DNA of 64,000 bases, taken from contig OZ246421.1 in assembly GCA_965231165.1 (NCBI GenBank), forward strand, positions 1,550,001 through 1,614,000. Direction: 5' to 3'. The notes below the pieces were generated by a model. It searched no databases and was not told where the DNA came from. It saw nothing but the letters and a program-made list of their open reading frames with translations. The number at the start of each line of letters is the position of its first letter. Within the stretch, counting starts at the first letter, position 1. Shown one piece after another: positions 1 through 8,743 of this stretch. A program made the position numbers and the translations under genes. This stretch comes from Micavibrio_C sp965231165 (GTDB lineage Bacteria; Pseudomonadota; Alphaproteobacteria; Micavibrionales; Micavibrionaceae).

Positions 1-522
1 GTTCATCATCTCAATACCATGGTCGCGGGCATAGGCCGGGGTAATGACCGGCATATTACTCCGGTGGTGCCCTACTGAATCCGCGCACAGATCGGAAAGG
101 ATGATCGTCCTGTAACCGTGCTTTTGCGCACTCAGCGCGCTCTGCCAAACGCAATCGCGCAGATTGATGCCAGAGAGGATGCAGGTGCCGACATCATGCT
201 TCTTAAGAATGCGCGGTACATCCGTCGGAATAACCAAATCGCCATAACGATTGGCTTCGAAAACCGAAGGCAGATAGCCATGGCTGGTTTCCGGCCAGTT
301 CATGCCGCCGTCCTTCATCGACCTTGTGCAACGCTTGGTCAGCGCCAGCTCTTCCTCGACATTGGTGACATAGGTATAGACCGGCAGGAAACGGCTGCTC
401 GTTTCCTCAATGAAATTCTCGATCTTCTGCGGCAGCACAAGATCCTCTTCCGGCAAGGCCTCCACAAAGCATTTTTGCATGTGCACGACCAGATGGGCGA
501 TGTTATGAACCGGCCCCGGCAT
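1..522 (-). CDS. Isochorismatase-like cysteine hydrolase family protein (3' end outside window)
   Basis: I translated this by hand from the reverse strand; the reading frame stays open to base 1, so the C-terminus is missing. The start is ATG at 522. The fold signature is clear: a VVHMQKCF segment near the N-terminus and the nucleophile region SGINLRDCVWQSAL, followed by the usual A...GY stretch. In isochorismatase and nicotinamidase relatives the first motif is normally IDMQ, with a catalytic Asp; here that position is His. The Lys expected in the middle of the family triad is also not where I expect it (FEANRYGDL). Only the Cys looks intact, so this may be a diverged or inactive member. It is divergent from glk, with a 125-base gap. 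The substrate is unknown. Confidence 0.7.
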   Translation of the reverse strand, partial: MPGPVHNIAHLVVHMQKCFVEALPEEDLVLPQKIENFIEETSSRFLPVYTYVTNVEEELALTKRCTRSMKDGGMNWPETSHGYLPSVFEANRYGDLVIPTDVPRILKKHDVGTCILSGINLRDCVWQSALSAQKHGYRTIILSDLCADSVGHHRSNMPVITPAYARDHGIEMMN

Positions 523-647
523 GGCGGCGTCCCTTCGTTTAAAACGTCCAGATCATATTATCTGCGTAATATACAAGAATTTCTTACTTTTGCGCCATTT
601 TTTCTATATTGTCCTGACATTGCAAGGGAATACCGGAGTTAAGACAG

Positions 648-1610
648 ATGGCACGCACAGCCCTGATCGCCGATATCGGCGGCACAAATGCCCGCTTTGG
701 GATTGTAGACCAACAGGGTGTTCACGACCTTGTCTATCTTGAATGCCGCGATTATACCGGCCCGACCGAAGCCGCCGAAGCCTATCTGAAACAAGTCGGT
801 GCCCAGAGGCCTGATGTCGGCATTCTGGCCGTCGCTGGCCCCGCCGAAGACGATCTGGTCGGCTTCACCAGCATTCCGTGGGCGTTCCGCAAATCCAAAC
901 TTCAGCAAAGCCTCGGCTTCAGCAAACTGGAAGTCATCAATGATTTCGAAGCCGTGGCCATGGCCATTCCCGGAATCGATCCCGACCTGCTCCAGCATAT
1001 CGGTGGCGACGCCCCTATCGAACACCGCGCCAAAGGCGTCATCGGCCCCGGCACGGGTCTGGGCGTGGCCTCCTTGTTCTGGACAGGTAACCGCTATGTC
1101 AGCCAGCCCGGTGAAGGCGGCCATGTCACAATGCCCGCTACGACCGACCGCGAATTCCAGCTGTTCCAGCAACTGCGCGTGAAATATCACCATATCTCGG
1201 CAGAGCGCGTCTGCTCCGGCAAAGGACTCGAAAACATCTATAACGCCATCCGTGCACAGGACAAGAAATTCGACCGCCCCGACCTGACCGCGCCCGAGAT
1301 CAGCCAGAACGCCATCAACGGCACCTGTGAGGTATGCACAGAAGCGCTGGATCTGATGCTGGGCTTTCTGGGTCGCGTCACCGGCAATCTGGCACTGACC
1401 CTCAATGCGCAGGGCGGCATGTATGTGGCGGGCGGCATCCCCACCAAGCTCGGCGATTATTTCTTTGAATCACGCTTCCTTGAGGAGTTTCAGGCCAAGG
1501 GCCGTTTCAAGGATTACATGAAGCGCATTCCTGTCTATCTGATCAAGCACGACGCCATCGGCCTACTCGGCCTCGAACAGCGCGCCAAATATGAACTGAC
1601 AATCATCTAA
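648..1610 (+). CDS. glk: Glucokinase
   Basis: This enzyme phosphorylates glucose with ATP to glucose 6-phosphate in the cytoplasm. The 320-residue product has the expected length for the bacterial Glk family. The N-terminal phosphate-binding DIGGTNARFG motif is at residues 9-18, the catalytic Asp lies in INDFEA at about residue 99, and the GPGTGLGVA motif follows near residue 133. The gene is convergent with pgi, whose product acts next on glucose 6-phosphate, with only 9 bases between the stop codons. This glycolytic neighbour supports the call. Confidence 0.95.
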   Translation: MARTALIADIGGTNARFGIVDQQGVHDLVYLECRDYTGPTEAAEAYLKQVGAQRPDVGILAVAGPAEDDLVGFTSIPWAFRKSKLQQSLGFSKLEVINDFEAVAMAIPGIDPDLLQHIGGDAPIEHRAKGVIGPGTGLGVASLFWTGNRYVSQPGEGGHVTMPATTDREFQLFQQLRVKYHHISAERVCSGKGLENIYNAIRAQDKKFDRPDLTAPEISQNAINGTCEVCTEALDLMLGFLGRVTGNLALTLNAQGGMYVAGGIPTKLGDYFFESRFLEEFQAKGRFKDYMKRIPVYLIKHDAIGLLGLEQRAKYELTII

Positions 1611-1619
1611 CCGATTATT

Positions 1620-3170
1620 TTAAGGCCTTACGGCCTTGATCAGGTTGGCGGTGGAATGGTCCAGGCCGCTTACATCGCCCGTATCGAGCGCCGGGGCAAT
1701 CACCTGCGCCAGTTTCTTGCCCAGCTCCACGCCCGGCTGATCGAAACTGTTCAGGCCCCAGATAATCCCCTGCACGAACACTTTATGTTCATAGGCCGCC
1801 ATCAGCGCGCCGAGATGATACGCATCCAGCTGCGGCAGCAGGATGGTGGTGGACGGGCGGTTACCGGAGAATACGCGGCTGGCGTCATTGTTCGCTTCGG
1901 TCAACGTCTGGCCGACGGCTAATGCCCGCGACTGCGCGAAGCAATTGGCCAGCAGGCTGCGGTGGTTCGCGGCCAGTTTATGATCGGGCTTGGCCACGGC
2001 AATGAAATCAACGGGCACGATCTCGCCCTGATGCACCAGCTGCATGAAAGAATGCTGGCTGTCGGTGCCGGGTTCGCCGAACACCACCGGCCCCGCCGCC
2101 ACGTCCAGTGTTTTACCGTCGCGGTCAACCGTTTTGCCGTTCGATTCCATGTCCATCTGCTGGATGAATTTGGCCAGACGCGCCAGACGCTGGTCATAGG
2201 GCAGTAAAGCCTGCGTCGGATACTGACAGACATTGCGGTACCAAACACCCAGCAGCCCCATCAGCAACGGTACATTCTTGTCCGCAGGCGCGGTGCGGAA
2301 ATGATCATCCATCGCCCGCGCGCCCGCTAGCAATCTATCAAAATTCTGCGGACCGGTGGCCAGCATGATCGGCAAGCCAATCGCAGACCACAACGAATAA
2401 CGCCCGCCGACCCAGTCGGCAAAACTGAAAATGTGTTCCTGCGGTACGCCAAAAGCCACCGCCTTATCAACCGCTGACGACAACGCCGCCAGATGCGGGC
2501 CGACTTTATCCTCGCCCAGCGCCCCTGCCAGCCATTGACGGGCAACGGTAGCATTGAGCATGGTTTCTTCAGTAGTGAACGTCTTGGACGCAATCAGCAC
2601 CAGCGTATTCTCAGGCTTCAGACCCGCCAGTGCGCGGCTGATCGCATGACCATCGACGTTCGAAACAAAATGCACAGCGGGGCCGTCATGCAGATCAACC
2701 AGCGACTCGGTCACGAAACGCGGACCAAGATCGGAGCCGCCGATGCCGATGCTGACCACATCGGTAATATTTTTATCGCCGCGAATTTTATCCGCGAACG
2801 CCGCCATCTTTTTCCGCGTTTCATAAACGCCCGGTACAACATTATCACCATCGACGCGGATATCGGCATGTTCCGCCGCGCGCAAGGCCGTATGCAGAAC
2901 GGCGCGGTTTTCAGTGTTATTGATTTTCTCACCGCTGAACATTTTCGTGCGCCAACCTGCGACATCACGGGCAATCGCCAGCTCCTGCAACAGCGTCAGC
3001 GTTTCCGGCGTCACCAGATGCTTGGAAAAATCAAAAACCGCCTGACCGAAATTGACGGTCAGGGCACCGCAACGCGCCTGATCCTGCAGCGCGTTGCGCA
3101 GATGAAAGCCTTTTAGTGTCTTATGATGTTTCTCCAGCGCGGCAAAAGCCGGATGATTTTTCAAACCCAT
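1620..3170 (-). CDS. pgi: Glucose-6-phosphate isomerase
   Basis: It interconverts glucose 6-phosphate and fructose 6-phosphate. The protein is 516 residues, slightly shorter than the E. coli enzyme but usual for alphaproteobacteria. Family motifs are visible: SIGIGGSDLGPR in the sugar-phosphate-binding core, GEPGTDSQHSF, and the C-terminal GLNSFDQPGVELGK signature. The start ATG at 3170 is preceded by AGAGGA at suitable spacing. It begins 10 bases after the rnd stop codon, so rnd and pgi probably share a transcript. Confidence 0.96.
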   Translation of the reverse strand: MGLKNHPAFAALEKHHKTLKGFHLRNALQDQARCGALTVNFGQAVFDFSKHLVTPETLTLLQELAIARDVAGWRTKMFSGEKINNTENRAVLHTALRAAEHADIRVDGDNVVPGVYETRKKMAAFADKIRGDKNITDVVSIGIGGSDLGPRFVTESLVDLHDGPAVHFVSNVDGHAISRALAGLKPENTLVLIASKTFTTEETMLNATVARQWLAGALGEDKVGPHLAALSSAVDKAVAFGVPQEHIFSFADWVGGRYSLWSAIGLPIMLATGPQNFDRLLAGARAMDDHFRTAPADKNVPLLMGLLGVWYRNVCQYPTQALLPYDQRLARLAKFIQQMDMESNGKTVDRDGKTLDVAAGPVVFGEPGTDSQHSFMQLVHQGEIVPVDFIAVAKPDHKLAANHRSLLANCFAQSRALAVGQTLTEANNDASRVFSGNRPSTTILLPQLDAYHLGALMAAYEHKVFVQGIIWGLNSFDQPGVELGKKLAQVIAPALDTGDVSGLDHSTANLIKAVRP

Positions 3171-3180
3171 GATATCCTCT

Positions 3181-4335
3181 TTAAATATCCATCCGCGTGA
3201 TCTGCTTGTCCTTCAGGCACAGGGCGATCTCGCCCGCCAGCAGCTTGCGCGCCACCTGCCCGTAAATTTCATTACGCCAGCCTTTGGTTACGGATAAATC
3301 GCCATCCGGATTCATGATAAAGGCCTCAAGGTCTTCGGCGTTTGCCACCAGTTTAGGCGCGACACCGTGCTCAGAGCTTTGAATCCGCAACAGCATTTTC
3401 AGCATTTCGAGAGTCGGCGTCATGTCCGAGGGGAATTTCGGGCGGCGTTCGACATGCGGACACTCCTTGGGCGGTGTCGCCAGCCCTTTCAAGGCGGCTT
3501 CCAGCAAACCCTTACCCATCTTGCCGCGCGCGAAATCAGGCGACAGGCCGCGTATCTTGCCTAGTTCTTCCGCAGTTTCCGGTGGGTGGATCGCCATATC
3601 GGCCAGCACTTCGTCCTTGACGATACGCTGACGCGGCACATCACGGCTTTGCGCCTCGCGTTCACGCCAGGCAGCCACTTCGCGCAAGACCGCCAGCACT
3701 TTGGGTTTGTCGGTGCGCACCTTGATGCGTTCCCATGAATCCTCAGGTTTGTTTTCGTAGGTTTCCTTGCTGGTGAGGATTTCCATTTCCTGTTTCAGCC
3801 AGGTGGTGCGTCCGGTCTTTTCCAGTTTCTCGGCAAGGTCTTCATAGATATCGCGCAGATAAGTCACATCATCCAGCGCATAGAGCAGTTGTTTCTTCGA
3901 CAGCGGGCGGCGTGACCAGTCAGTAAACTGCGCGCCCTTATCGAGATGCACACCGCAGATATCCGCGACCAGCGAATAATAACCAATCGACTCGCCGAAG
4001 CCGCAGACCATGGCCGCGACCTGCGTGTCAAAAATAGGGTGCGGCACCTTGCCCATGATGTTGAAGAAAATTTCCAGGTCCTGCCGTGCGGCATGAAACA
4101 CCTTGAGAATTTTTTCATCCGCCAGCAATGTCAGCAGCGGCGCGAGGTCGATGCCGTCCATCAGCGGGTCGATGGCTTTGGGTTCGCCTTCGGGGCTGGC
4201 CACCTGAATCAGGCAAAGCTGCGGATAATAAGTCTTATCGCGCAGGAATTCTGTGTCGATGGTGAAATACGGTCCCTGCGCCAATTCGGCGCACAGGGCG
4301 GTCAGTTCGGTCTGGTTTGATATAATGCCTGTCAT
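3181..4335 (-). CDS. rnd: Ribonuclease D
   Basis: This is a 3'-5' exoribonuclease of the DEDDy family that trims the 3' ends of tRNA precursors and other small RNAs. The exonuclease domain fills roughly residues 1-200: TIDTEFLRD supplies the first Asp/Glu pair, HAARQDLEI the second Asp, and ALDDVTYLRD the Tyr/Asp end of the active site. A helicase-RNase D C-terminal (HRDC) domain follows around residues 210-290. At 384 residues it matches the family. It lies just upstream of pgi in the same direction; no functional link with sugar metabolism is implied. Confidence 0.93.
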   Translation of the reverse strand: MTGIISNQTELTALCAELAQGPYFTIDTEFLRDKTYYPQLCLIQVASPEGEPKAIDPLMDGIDLAPLLTLLADEKILKVFHAARQDLEIFFNIMGKVPHPIFDTQVAAMVCGFGESIGYYSLVADICGVHLDKGAQFTDWSRRPLSKKQLLYALDDVTYLRDIYEDLAEKLEKTGRTTWLKQEMEILTSKETYENKPEDSWERIKVRTDKPKVLAVLREVAAWREREAQSRDVPRQRIVKDEVLADMAIHPPETAEELGKIRGLSPDFARGKMGKGLLEAALKGLATPPKECPHVERRPKFPSDMTPTLEMLKMLLRIQSSEHGVAPKLVANAEDLEAFIMNPDGDLSVTKGWRNEIYGQVARKLLAGEIALCLKDKQITRMDI

Positions 4336-4372
4336 GGCCTGAACTTAACGGATGAAACCCGCGCTGTCAGCC

Positions 4373-4768
4373 TTAAACCTTTGGCAGTTGCTCAATAAGT
4401 GCGCGCACCACCTGAAATTTCTCCTGAGAGAGCGTACTCATGGTTTTGGCATGCTTCTCCAGCGCGGCGCGGCGGAAAAGCCCGGCGCAGTCTGCTTTCT
4501 TACGTATGTAAGATGACAGCAATCCTCCGGCCTGCGCGGTTTCCAGACACGATTGGTAAACACTCTTCTTATTCTCAAGCGTTGAGAGATCAGCCTTGCG
4601 GATCGTGCGTGTCAGGGCCAGAAAATCATCAAGATCGCTCAGAATATTGGTATGCACTACCGTAGACGGGCTGCTCTCGCGGGCGGCAAAACGGGCACAA
4701 TCGGCACGGATGGCCAGCATCTGCGCTTCCTCGTTATCCAGCATTTCCTTGAATTCGTCAGTTAGCAT
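4373..4768 (-). CDS. Hypothetical protein, paralogue of the next gene
   Basis: I do not recognise the family. The product is about 131 residues, mostly helical in composition, soluble and without a signal peptide. I placed the start at ATG 4768 because AAAGAG lies about 8 bases upstream; the open frame extends six codons further. The N-terminus (MLTDEFKEMLDNEEAQ) closely resembles that of the neighbouring 175-residue protein (MLSDKFKELLDIEEER), and both share an IRxDCA motif and a later CAG.FR.A.L.KHA stretch. This gene therefore looks like one half of a tandem duplication. Confidence 0.7.
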   Translation of the reverse strand: MLTDEFKEMLDNEEAQMLAIRADCARFAARESSPSTVVHTNILSDLDDFLALTRTIRKADLSTLENKKSVYQSCLETAQAGGLLSSYIRKKADCAGLFRRAALEKHAKTMSTLSQEKFQVVRALIEQLPKV

Positions 4769-4806
4769 AGTGCTCTCTTTATACAAATATTATGAATAAT
4801 TATCAC

Positions 4807-5334
4807 TCAGCATTCCGGCTGCGGGCCGGACTTGTCTGTCGATGACACCAACCGCAACGCGCCCGCACGGATCTTTACATCTTTTCCAGGGGCTAGGGAT
4901 ACCGCCGCCTCACCCGTCCGTGCACGACTGGCCGCCAGCACGTCCTCGATAATGGCCCATCCAGCGTTCACATTGGTCAAAATTTGTTCCCGGGCGATAA
5001 CATTGATCAGGGCCGCATGTTTTTGCAGCGTGGCGTTACGGAACGATCCGGCGCAATGGCTGTTACTGAACAGAAAGGAAGATAAATCCATGCTGATCCG
5101 AGAGCATGGCAGATAAGCATTCAGCGCGGCCTGCTTTTCCTCCCGTGTCGATGGATTGGCATCGCGGAAATCGCGGGTCAGGGTCAGCAGGCAATCGACA
5201 TCATCCAGCACACGCTGATGCACGGCGGCGGATTCACTGCCATCCTTTCCGGCAAACACTGCACAATCAGTACGGATCGCCAACAGGCGTTCTTCCTCGA
5301 TATCCAGCAGTTCCTTGAATTTATCGCTTAGCAT
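4807..5334 (-). CDS. Hypothetical protein, paralogue of the preceding gene
   Basis: This 175-residue protein is of unknown function and is similar along its first 120 residues to the product of the gene just downstream (38 bases away). Shared landmarks are the MLxDxFKExLD N-terminus, an IRTDCAVFA segment and HCAGSFRNATLQKHA. It carries an additional C-terminal tail of about 45 residues. Conserved Cys residues recur at matching places in both copies, which hints at a structural or metal-binding role. The copies are presumably co-transcribed leftward from a promoter in the 178-base gap before aspS. Confidence 0.7.
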   Translation of the reverse strand: MLSDKFKELLDIEEERLLAIRTDCAVFAGKDGSESAAVHQRVLDDVDCLLTLTRDFRDANPSTREEKQAALNAYLPCSRISMDLSSFLFSNSHCAGSFRNATLQKHAALINVIAREQILTNVNAGWAIIEDVLAASRARTGEAAVSLAPGKDVKIRAGALRLVSSTDKSGPQPEC

Positions 5335-5512
5335 GGCGCATTCCCTGTCTAAGTTTTATTATTATGGCTAATCATGGTTCTAAGGCCAAATGCCGCCCCT
5401 GTCACGCTTTTTTGCATCCTGCCTGTGAAATCAGCCTGAAATCCTTGAGTTTTTAGGCCTCTGCCATTATGTTTGCGGTCAGTTTTCACCCGTAATCGAT
5501 GGATTTTAGACC

Positions 5513-7321
5513 ATGCATGCCTACCGCACCCATAAATGCGCCGAACTCCGTAAAGACCATGCGGGCCAGACCGTCAAGCTTTCGGGCTGGATTCACCGCA
5601 AGCGTGACCATGGCGGTGTGCTGTTTATTGATCTGCGCGATACCACGGGGCTGACCCAGTGCGTGATCGATCAGGACAGCCCCCTGCTGGCCGAGGTTGA
5701 AAAATGCCGTCCTGAATCCGTTATCACCATCACGGGCCGCGTCAAAATCCGCCATGAAGGCACCGCCAACGCCGACCTCGCCACCGGCGATATCGAAGTT
5801 TATATCGACGATCTGACTGTACAATCTCATGCCGAAGTGCTGCCGCTGCAAGTGGCCGATGCCGATGCGGCGGGCGAAGACGTGCGCCTGAAATACCGTT
5901 TCCTCGATCTGCGCCGCGAAGCGATGCACAGCCGCATCCGCCTGCGCAACAATGTGATTTCCGGCATGCGCAAGCGTATGTGGGATGCGGGCTTTCAGGA
6001 ATTCAACACACCGATCCTGACCGCTTCCAGCCCCGAAGGTGCTCGCGATTATCTGGTGCCCTCACGCCTGCACCCCGGCAAGTTCTATGCGCTGCCGCAG
6101 GCACCGCAACAATTCAAGCAATTGCTGATGGTGGCGGGTTTCGACCGTTACTTCCAGATCGCGCCGTGCTTCCGCGATGAAGATGGCCGCGCCGACCGTC
6201 TGGCTGAATTCTATCAGCTCGACGTTGAAATGAGCTTCGTGCAGCAAGAAGACATCTTCGCCACCATGACGCCCGTCATCGACGGCGTGTTCAAGGAATT
6301 CGCCAACTGGACAGGTACGCCGCACAAGGTCGAATGGCTGCCCAACATGAAATATGCCGATGCGCTGCTGCAATACGGCTCCGACAAGCCGGACATGCGC
6401 AACCCGCTCGTCATCTGCGATGTCACTTCCGTGTTCAAGCGCGATGACGTCAACTTCAACGCCTTTAAGGGCATCATCGACAAGGGCGGCGTCGTCCGCG
6501 CGATTCGTGCCCCCAAAGTCGGCGGCCAGCCACGCAGCTTCTTCGACAAGCTCAATGACTGGGCGCGCGGCGAAGGTGCGCCGGGTCTGGGTTATATCCT
6601 GATCGAAGCAGGCGAAGGCAAAGGCCCGATTGCGAAATTCGTGCCGCCTGCCGCGCAGGAAGAACTGAAAAAAATTGCCGGACTTGAAGACGGCGATGCG
6701 ATCTTCTTCATCTGCGACATGGAAGGTAAGGCCGCCAAATTCGCAGGCCGCGCGCGCGACAAGATTTGCGACGACATGGGCGTACGTGAGAAAGGCGTCT
6801 ATAAATTCCTCTGGATCGTCGATTTCCCGATGTATGAAATGGACGAAAAAGCCGGGAAGATCGATTTCTCGCACAACCCGTTCTCGATGCCGCAAGGCGG
6901 CCTTGACGCGCTCAACGGCGACCCGCTCGCCGTTGTCGCCACGCAATATGACTGCGTGTGCAACGGTTACGAACTGGCCTCGGGCGGTATCCGCAACCAC
7001 AAGCCGGAAATCATGGAACGCGCTTTCGCCATCGCCGGTTACGACCGCGACGTGCTGGAGAAAAAATTCGGCGGCATGCTCGATGCGTTCCGTTTCGGCG
7101 CCCCCCCGCACGGCGGCTGCGCTTTCGGTATCGACCGCATCGTCATGATCCTCGCCAACGAGCCGAACCTGCGCGAGGTTTATGCCTTCGTGATGAACGG
7201 CGCCTACGAAGACCCCATGATGGGCGCCCCCACCGACCCGACACCGCAGCAGCTTAAAGATTTGCATCTGAAGGTCGTCCCGCCGATTAAGGTGGAGATG
7301 GCGGAGAAGAAGAGCGCTTAA
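5513..7321 (+). CDS. aspS: Aspartate--tRNA(Asp/Asn) ligase
   Basis: This class II aminoacyl-tRNA synthetase is 602 residues long, the bacterial AspRS size, and carries the GAD insertion domain. An N-terminal OB-fold anticodon-binding domain (about residues 1-110) precedes the catalytic core. Motif 2 contains CFRDEDGRADR, and motif 3 near residue 540 contains FGIDRIVMIL. The anticodon domain carries KRDHGGVLF; a His at this position is typical of non-discriminating AspRS enzymes, which also charge tRNA-Asn and rely on the GatCAB amidotransferase. That specificity is my inference. The start ATG follows a 178-base gap. Confidence 0.95.
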   Translation: MHAYRTHKCAELRKDHAGQTVKLSGWIHRKRDHGGVLFIDLRDTTGLTQCVIDQDSPLLAEVEKCRPESVITITGRVKIRHEGTANADLATGDIEVYIDDLTVQSHAEVLPLQVADADAAGEDVRLKYRFLDLRREAMHSRIRLRNNVISGMRKRMWDAGFQEFNTPILTASSPEGARDYLVPSRLHPGKFYALPQAPQQFKQLLMVAGFDRYFQIAPCFRDEDGRADRLAEFYQLDVEMSFVQQEDIFATMTPVIDGVFKEFANWTGTPHKVEWLPNMKYADALLQYGSDKPDMRNPLVICDVTSVFKRDDVNFNAFKGIIDKGGVVRAIRAPKVGGQPRSFFDKLNDWARGEGAPGLGYILIEAGEGKGPIAKFVPPAAQEELKKIAGLEDGDAIFFICDMEGKAAKFAGRARDKICDDMGVREKGVYKFLWIVDFPMYEMDEKAGKIDFSHNPFSMPQGGLDALNGDPLAVVATQYDCVCNGYELASGGIRNHKPEIMERAFAIAGYDRDVLEKKFGGMLDAFRFGAPPHGGCAFGIDRIVMILANEPNLREVYAFVMNGAYEDPMMGAPTDPTPQQLKDLHLKVVPPIKVEMAEKKSA

Positions 7322-7327
7322 AGCATA

Positions 7328-7795
7328 ATGAATATTGAGCCTTTTAGGCAAAAATTATATGACGCTCTAATAGCATTGCATCGTATCGACTCAGTGATCT
7401 TTACACTTGGTCATCACGAACCCACAATTAATCATCAGCTAGCCTGCAAGCTATCCATCCAGTTCGCAGAGCATATTGTGGATTGTGAGTACGCCCTTGC
7501 CGGTACGGATGAAAAACAAAACCAATTCGGCATGACTGTCAGGCCGGACATTGTGATTCACCAAATACGGGGTCAAAACACTAACAATCTTGCCGTTATT
7601 GAAGTTAAACGCCACTCCAACTCTAGAAATGACAAACAGAAGATAGAAGACTATTCAAACTTAGGATATAAATTCGGAGTTCGTATAAAGTTTACAAATG
7701 ATGGGCGGCTAGTAGGCAAGCATTCTGGAATTTATGTTTTCGCTGATCGTCAATGGTGCCCCATTGCCCCAACCCAACCACAACAGCAAACATAA
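7328..7795 (+). CDS. Hypothetical protein with a possible PD-(D/E)XK nuclease-like core
   Basis: This is a 155-residue soluble protein. The segment VRPDIVIHQ, followed about 18 residues later by LAVIEVKRH, has the D...ExK spacing of PD-(D/E)XK folds, which are used by many restriction and repair nucleases. The rest is not recognisable. It starts 6 bases after the aspS stop codon but is clearly more AT-rich than aspS, with rarer codons, so it is probably an acquired gene that now rides on the aspS transcript. A catalytic role is not shown. Confidence 0.6.
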   Translation: MNIEPFRQKLYDALIALHRIDSVIFTLGHHEPTINHQLACKLSIQFAEHIVDCEYALAGTDEKQNQFGMTVRPDIVIHQIRGQNTNNLAVIEVKRHSNSRNDKQKIEDYSNLGYKFGVRIKFTNDGRLVGKHSGIYVFADRQWCPIAPTQPQQQT

Positions 7796-7827
7796 GAACT
7801 ACGGTAATCAAAACACCACTCTCAATC

Positions 7828-7923
7828 GTCATCCCGAGCGCAGCCGAGGGATCTGACCCGTTGCAAACCTGAGCAGATCCATTCGACTTCGTCCTGCTGA
7901 CGCAGGACTACGCTCAGGATGAC
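7828..7923. repeat. Palindromic intergenic repeat, copy 1
   Basis: It begins GTCATCCCGAGCGCAGC and ends GCTCAGGATGAC, so its outer arms are complementary. It is the longest and most diverged of five related copies in this window (others near 8511, 25161, 27348/27674 and 32859). It lies between two converging genes. Confidence 0.8.
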
Positions 7924-7937
7924 AAAAAAAGAGCGGC

Positions 7938-8429
7938 CTACTTATACTGCCCCAGCGCCTGCTCCATCGGGGCGCAACGGGGGTCTTTGCTCAGGCACAG
8001 AGCGGCCATGACCAGCAACTGGAAATGATCGACGTCGGGTGGCACTGTGGTTTGTCCGGCGACGTCGGTGATTGTGTTCACGCATTCGATGAAGGCGCTT
8101 TTCATGGCATAGGCGGGGAATTGCTGTTCGCCGTGCGCGGTGGAAGCCGCGCAATGTTGCTTGAGCGTATCTGCCGGGGCTTCCAGCTTCTTTTCCTGCA
8201 AGACCGCGCCGTAATTCGAGAGCATCACCATATTGGATGCGGACACCGCCGTCAGGCAGGCCGGGCTTTCCCATGCGCCGATGCAAACCGGGGCGATTTG
8301 TTGCGCCGCTGCGAGTGACACATCGCTGGCCTTAACGCCGCCTTGCGTCTGGGCGTACGCGGGCAACATCGTGAACACGGGAAAGGTCAAAGCCAAGGCC
8401 ATCAATTTGGCGGCGCGGATAAGGTTCAT
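7938..8429 (-). CDS. Secreted hypothetical protein
   Basis: The product is about 163 residues. I chose ATG 8429 because AGAGA sits just upstream and the protein then begins with a classical signal peptide (MNLIRAAKLMALALTF, cleavage after AYA). The open frame extends 14 codons further upstream without a good ribosome site. The mature part has about six Cys residues, suggesting disulfides in the periplasm. I do not recognise the family. It stands alone between repeat copies 1 and 2. Confidence 0.65.
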   Translation of the reverse strand: MNLIRAAKLMALALTFPVFTMLPAYAQTQGGVKASDVSLAAAQQIAPVCIGAWESPACLTAVSASNMVMLSNYGAVLQEKKLEAPADTLKQHCAASTAHGEQQFPAYAMKSAFIECVNTITDVAGQTTVPPDVDHFQLLVMAALCLSKDPRCAPMEQALGQYK

Positions 8430-8510
8430 GAAATATCTCTTTTTAAAAAATGGTGAAGTACATGGGAACAAAATAGCTGATTACGGCGGCGTTGGCAAAA
8501 TTCAAGTCAT

Positions 8511-8584
8511 TGTCATCCTGAGCGTGAGCGAAGGATCCCCTTACTACAACAAAGAGAGATCCTTCGCTGGCGCTCAGGATGACA
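8511..8584. repeat. Palindromic intergenic repeat, copy 2
   Basis: Outer arms are TGTCATCCTGAGCG at the left and CGCTCAGGATGACA at the right, with inner GGATC blocks. It forms a long imperfect hairpin. It lies in the 314-base gap between two leftward genes, next to a terminator. Confidence 0.85.
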
Positions 8585-8599
8585 AAGGAGAGGAATTGA

Positions 8600-8641
8600 A
8601 AAAATTTGGCCCGGTCAGCGTTTGGGGTCGCTGACCGGGCC
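8600..8641 (-). terminator. Intrinsic terminator of the diguanylate cyclase gene
   Basis: A perfect 13-bp stem (GGCCCGGTCAGCG at 8608-8620 and its complement at 8629-8641) has an 8-base loop. Read leftward it is followed by AAATTTTTT, a good U-tract. It therefore ends the leftward transcript from 9619. Confidence 0.85.
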
Positions 8642-8743
8642 GGGGGAATCGTCTGCCTTGGGGTTTGGGTTCACGGTTAGGTGGGGGCAGACGAAAACTG
8701 TTCTTACTCTGTCTCTCTGTTCTACTCAGGTATAAAGGAGGCC

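Noticed and set aside
6062..7351. Long reverse-strand frame of 429 codons inside aspS
   Set aside because: It is antisense to a clear AspRS with all class II motifs; its composition is the usual mirror of GC-rich codons and shows no family.
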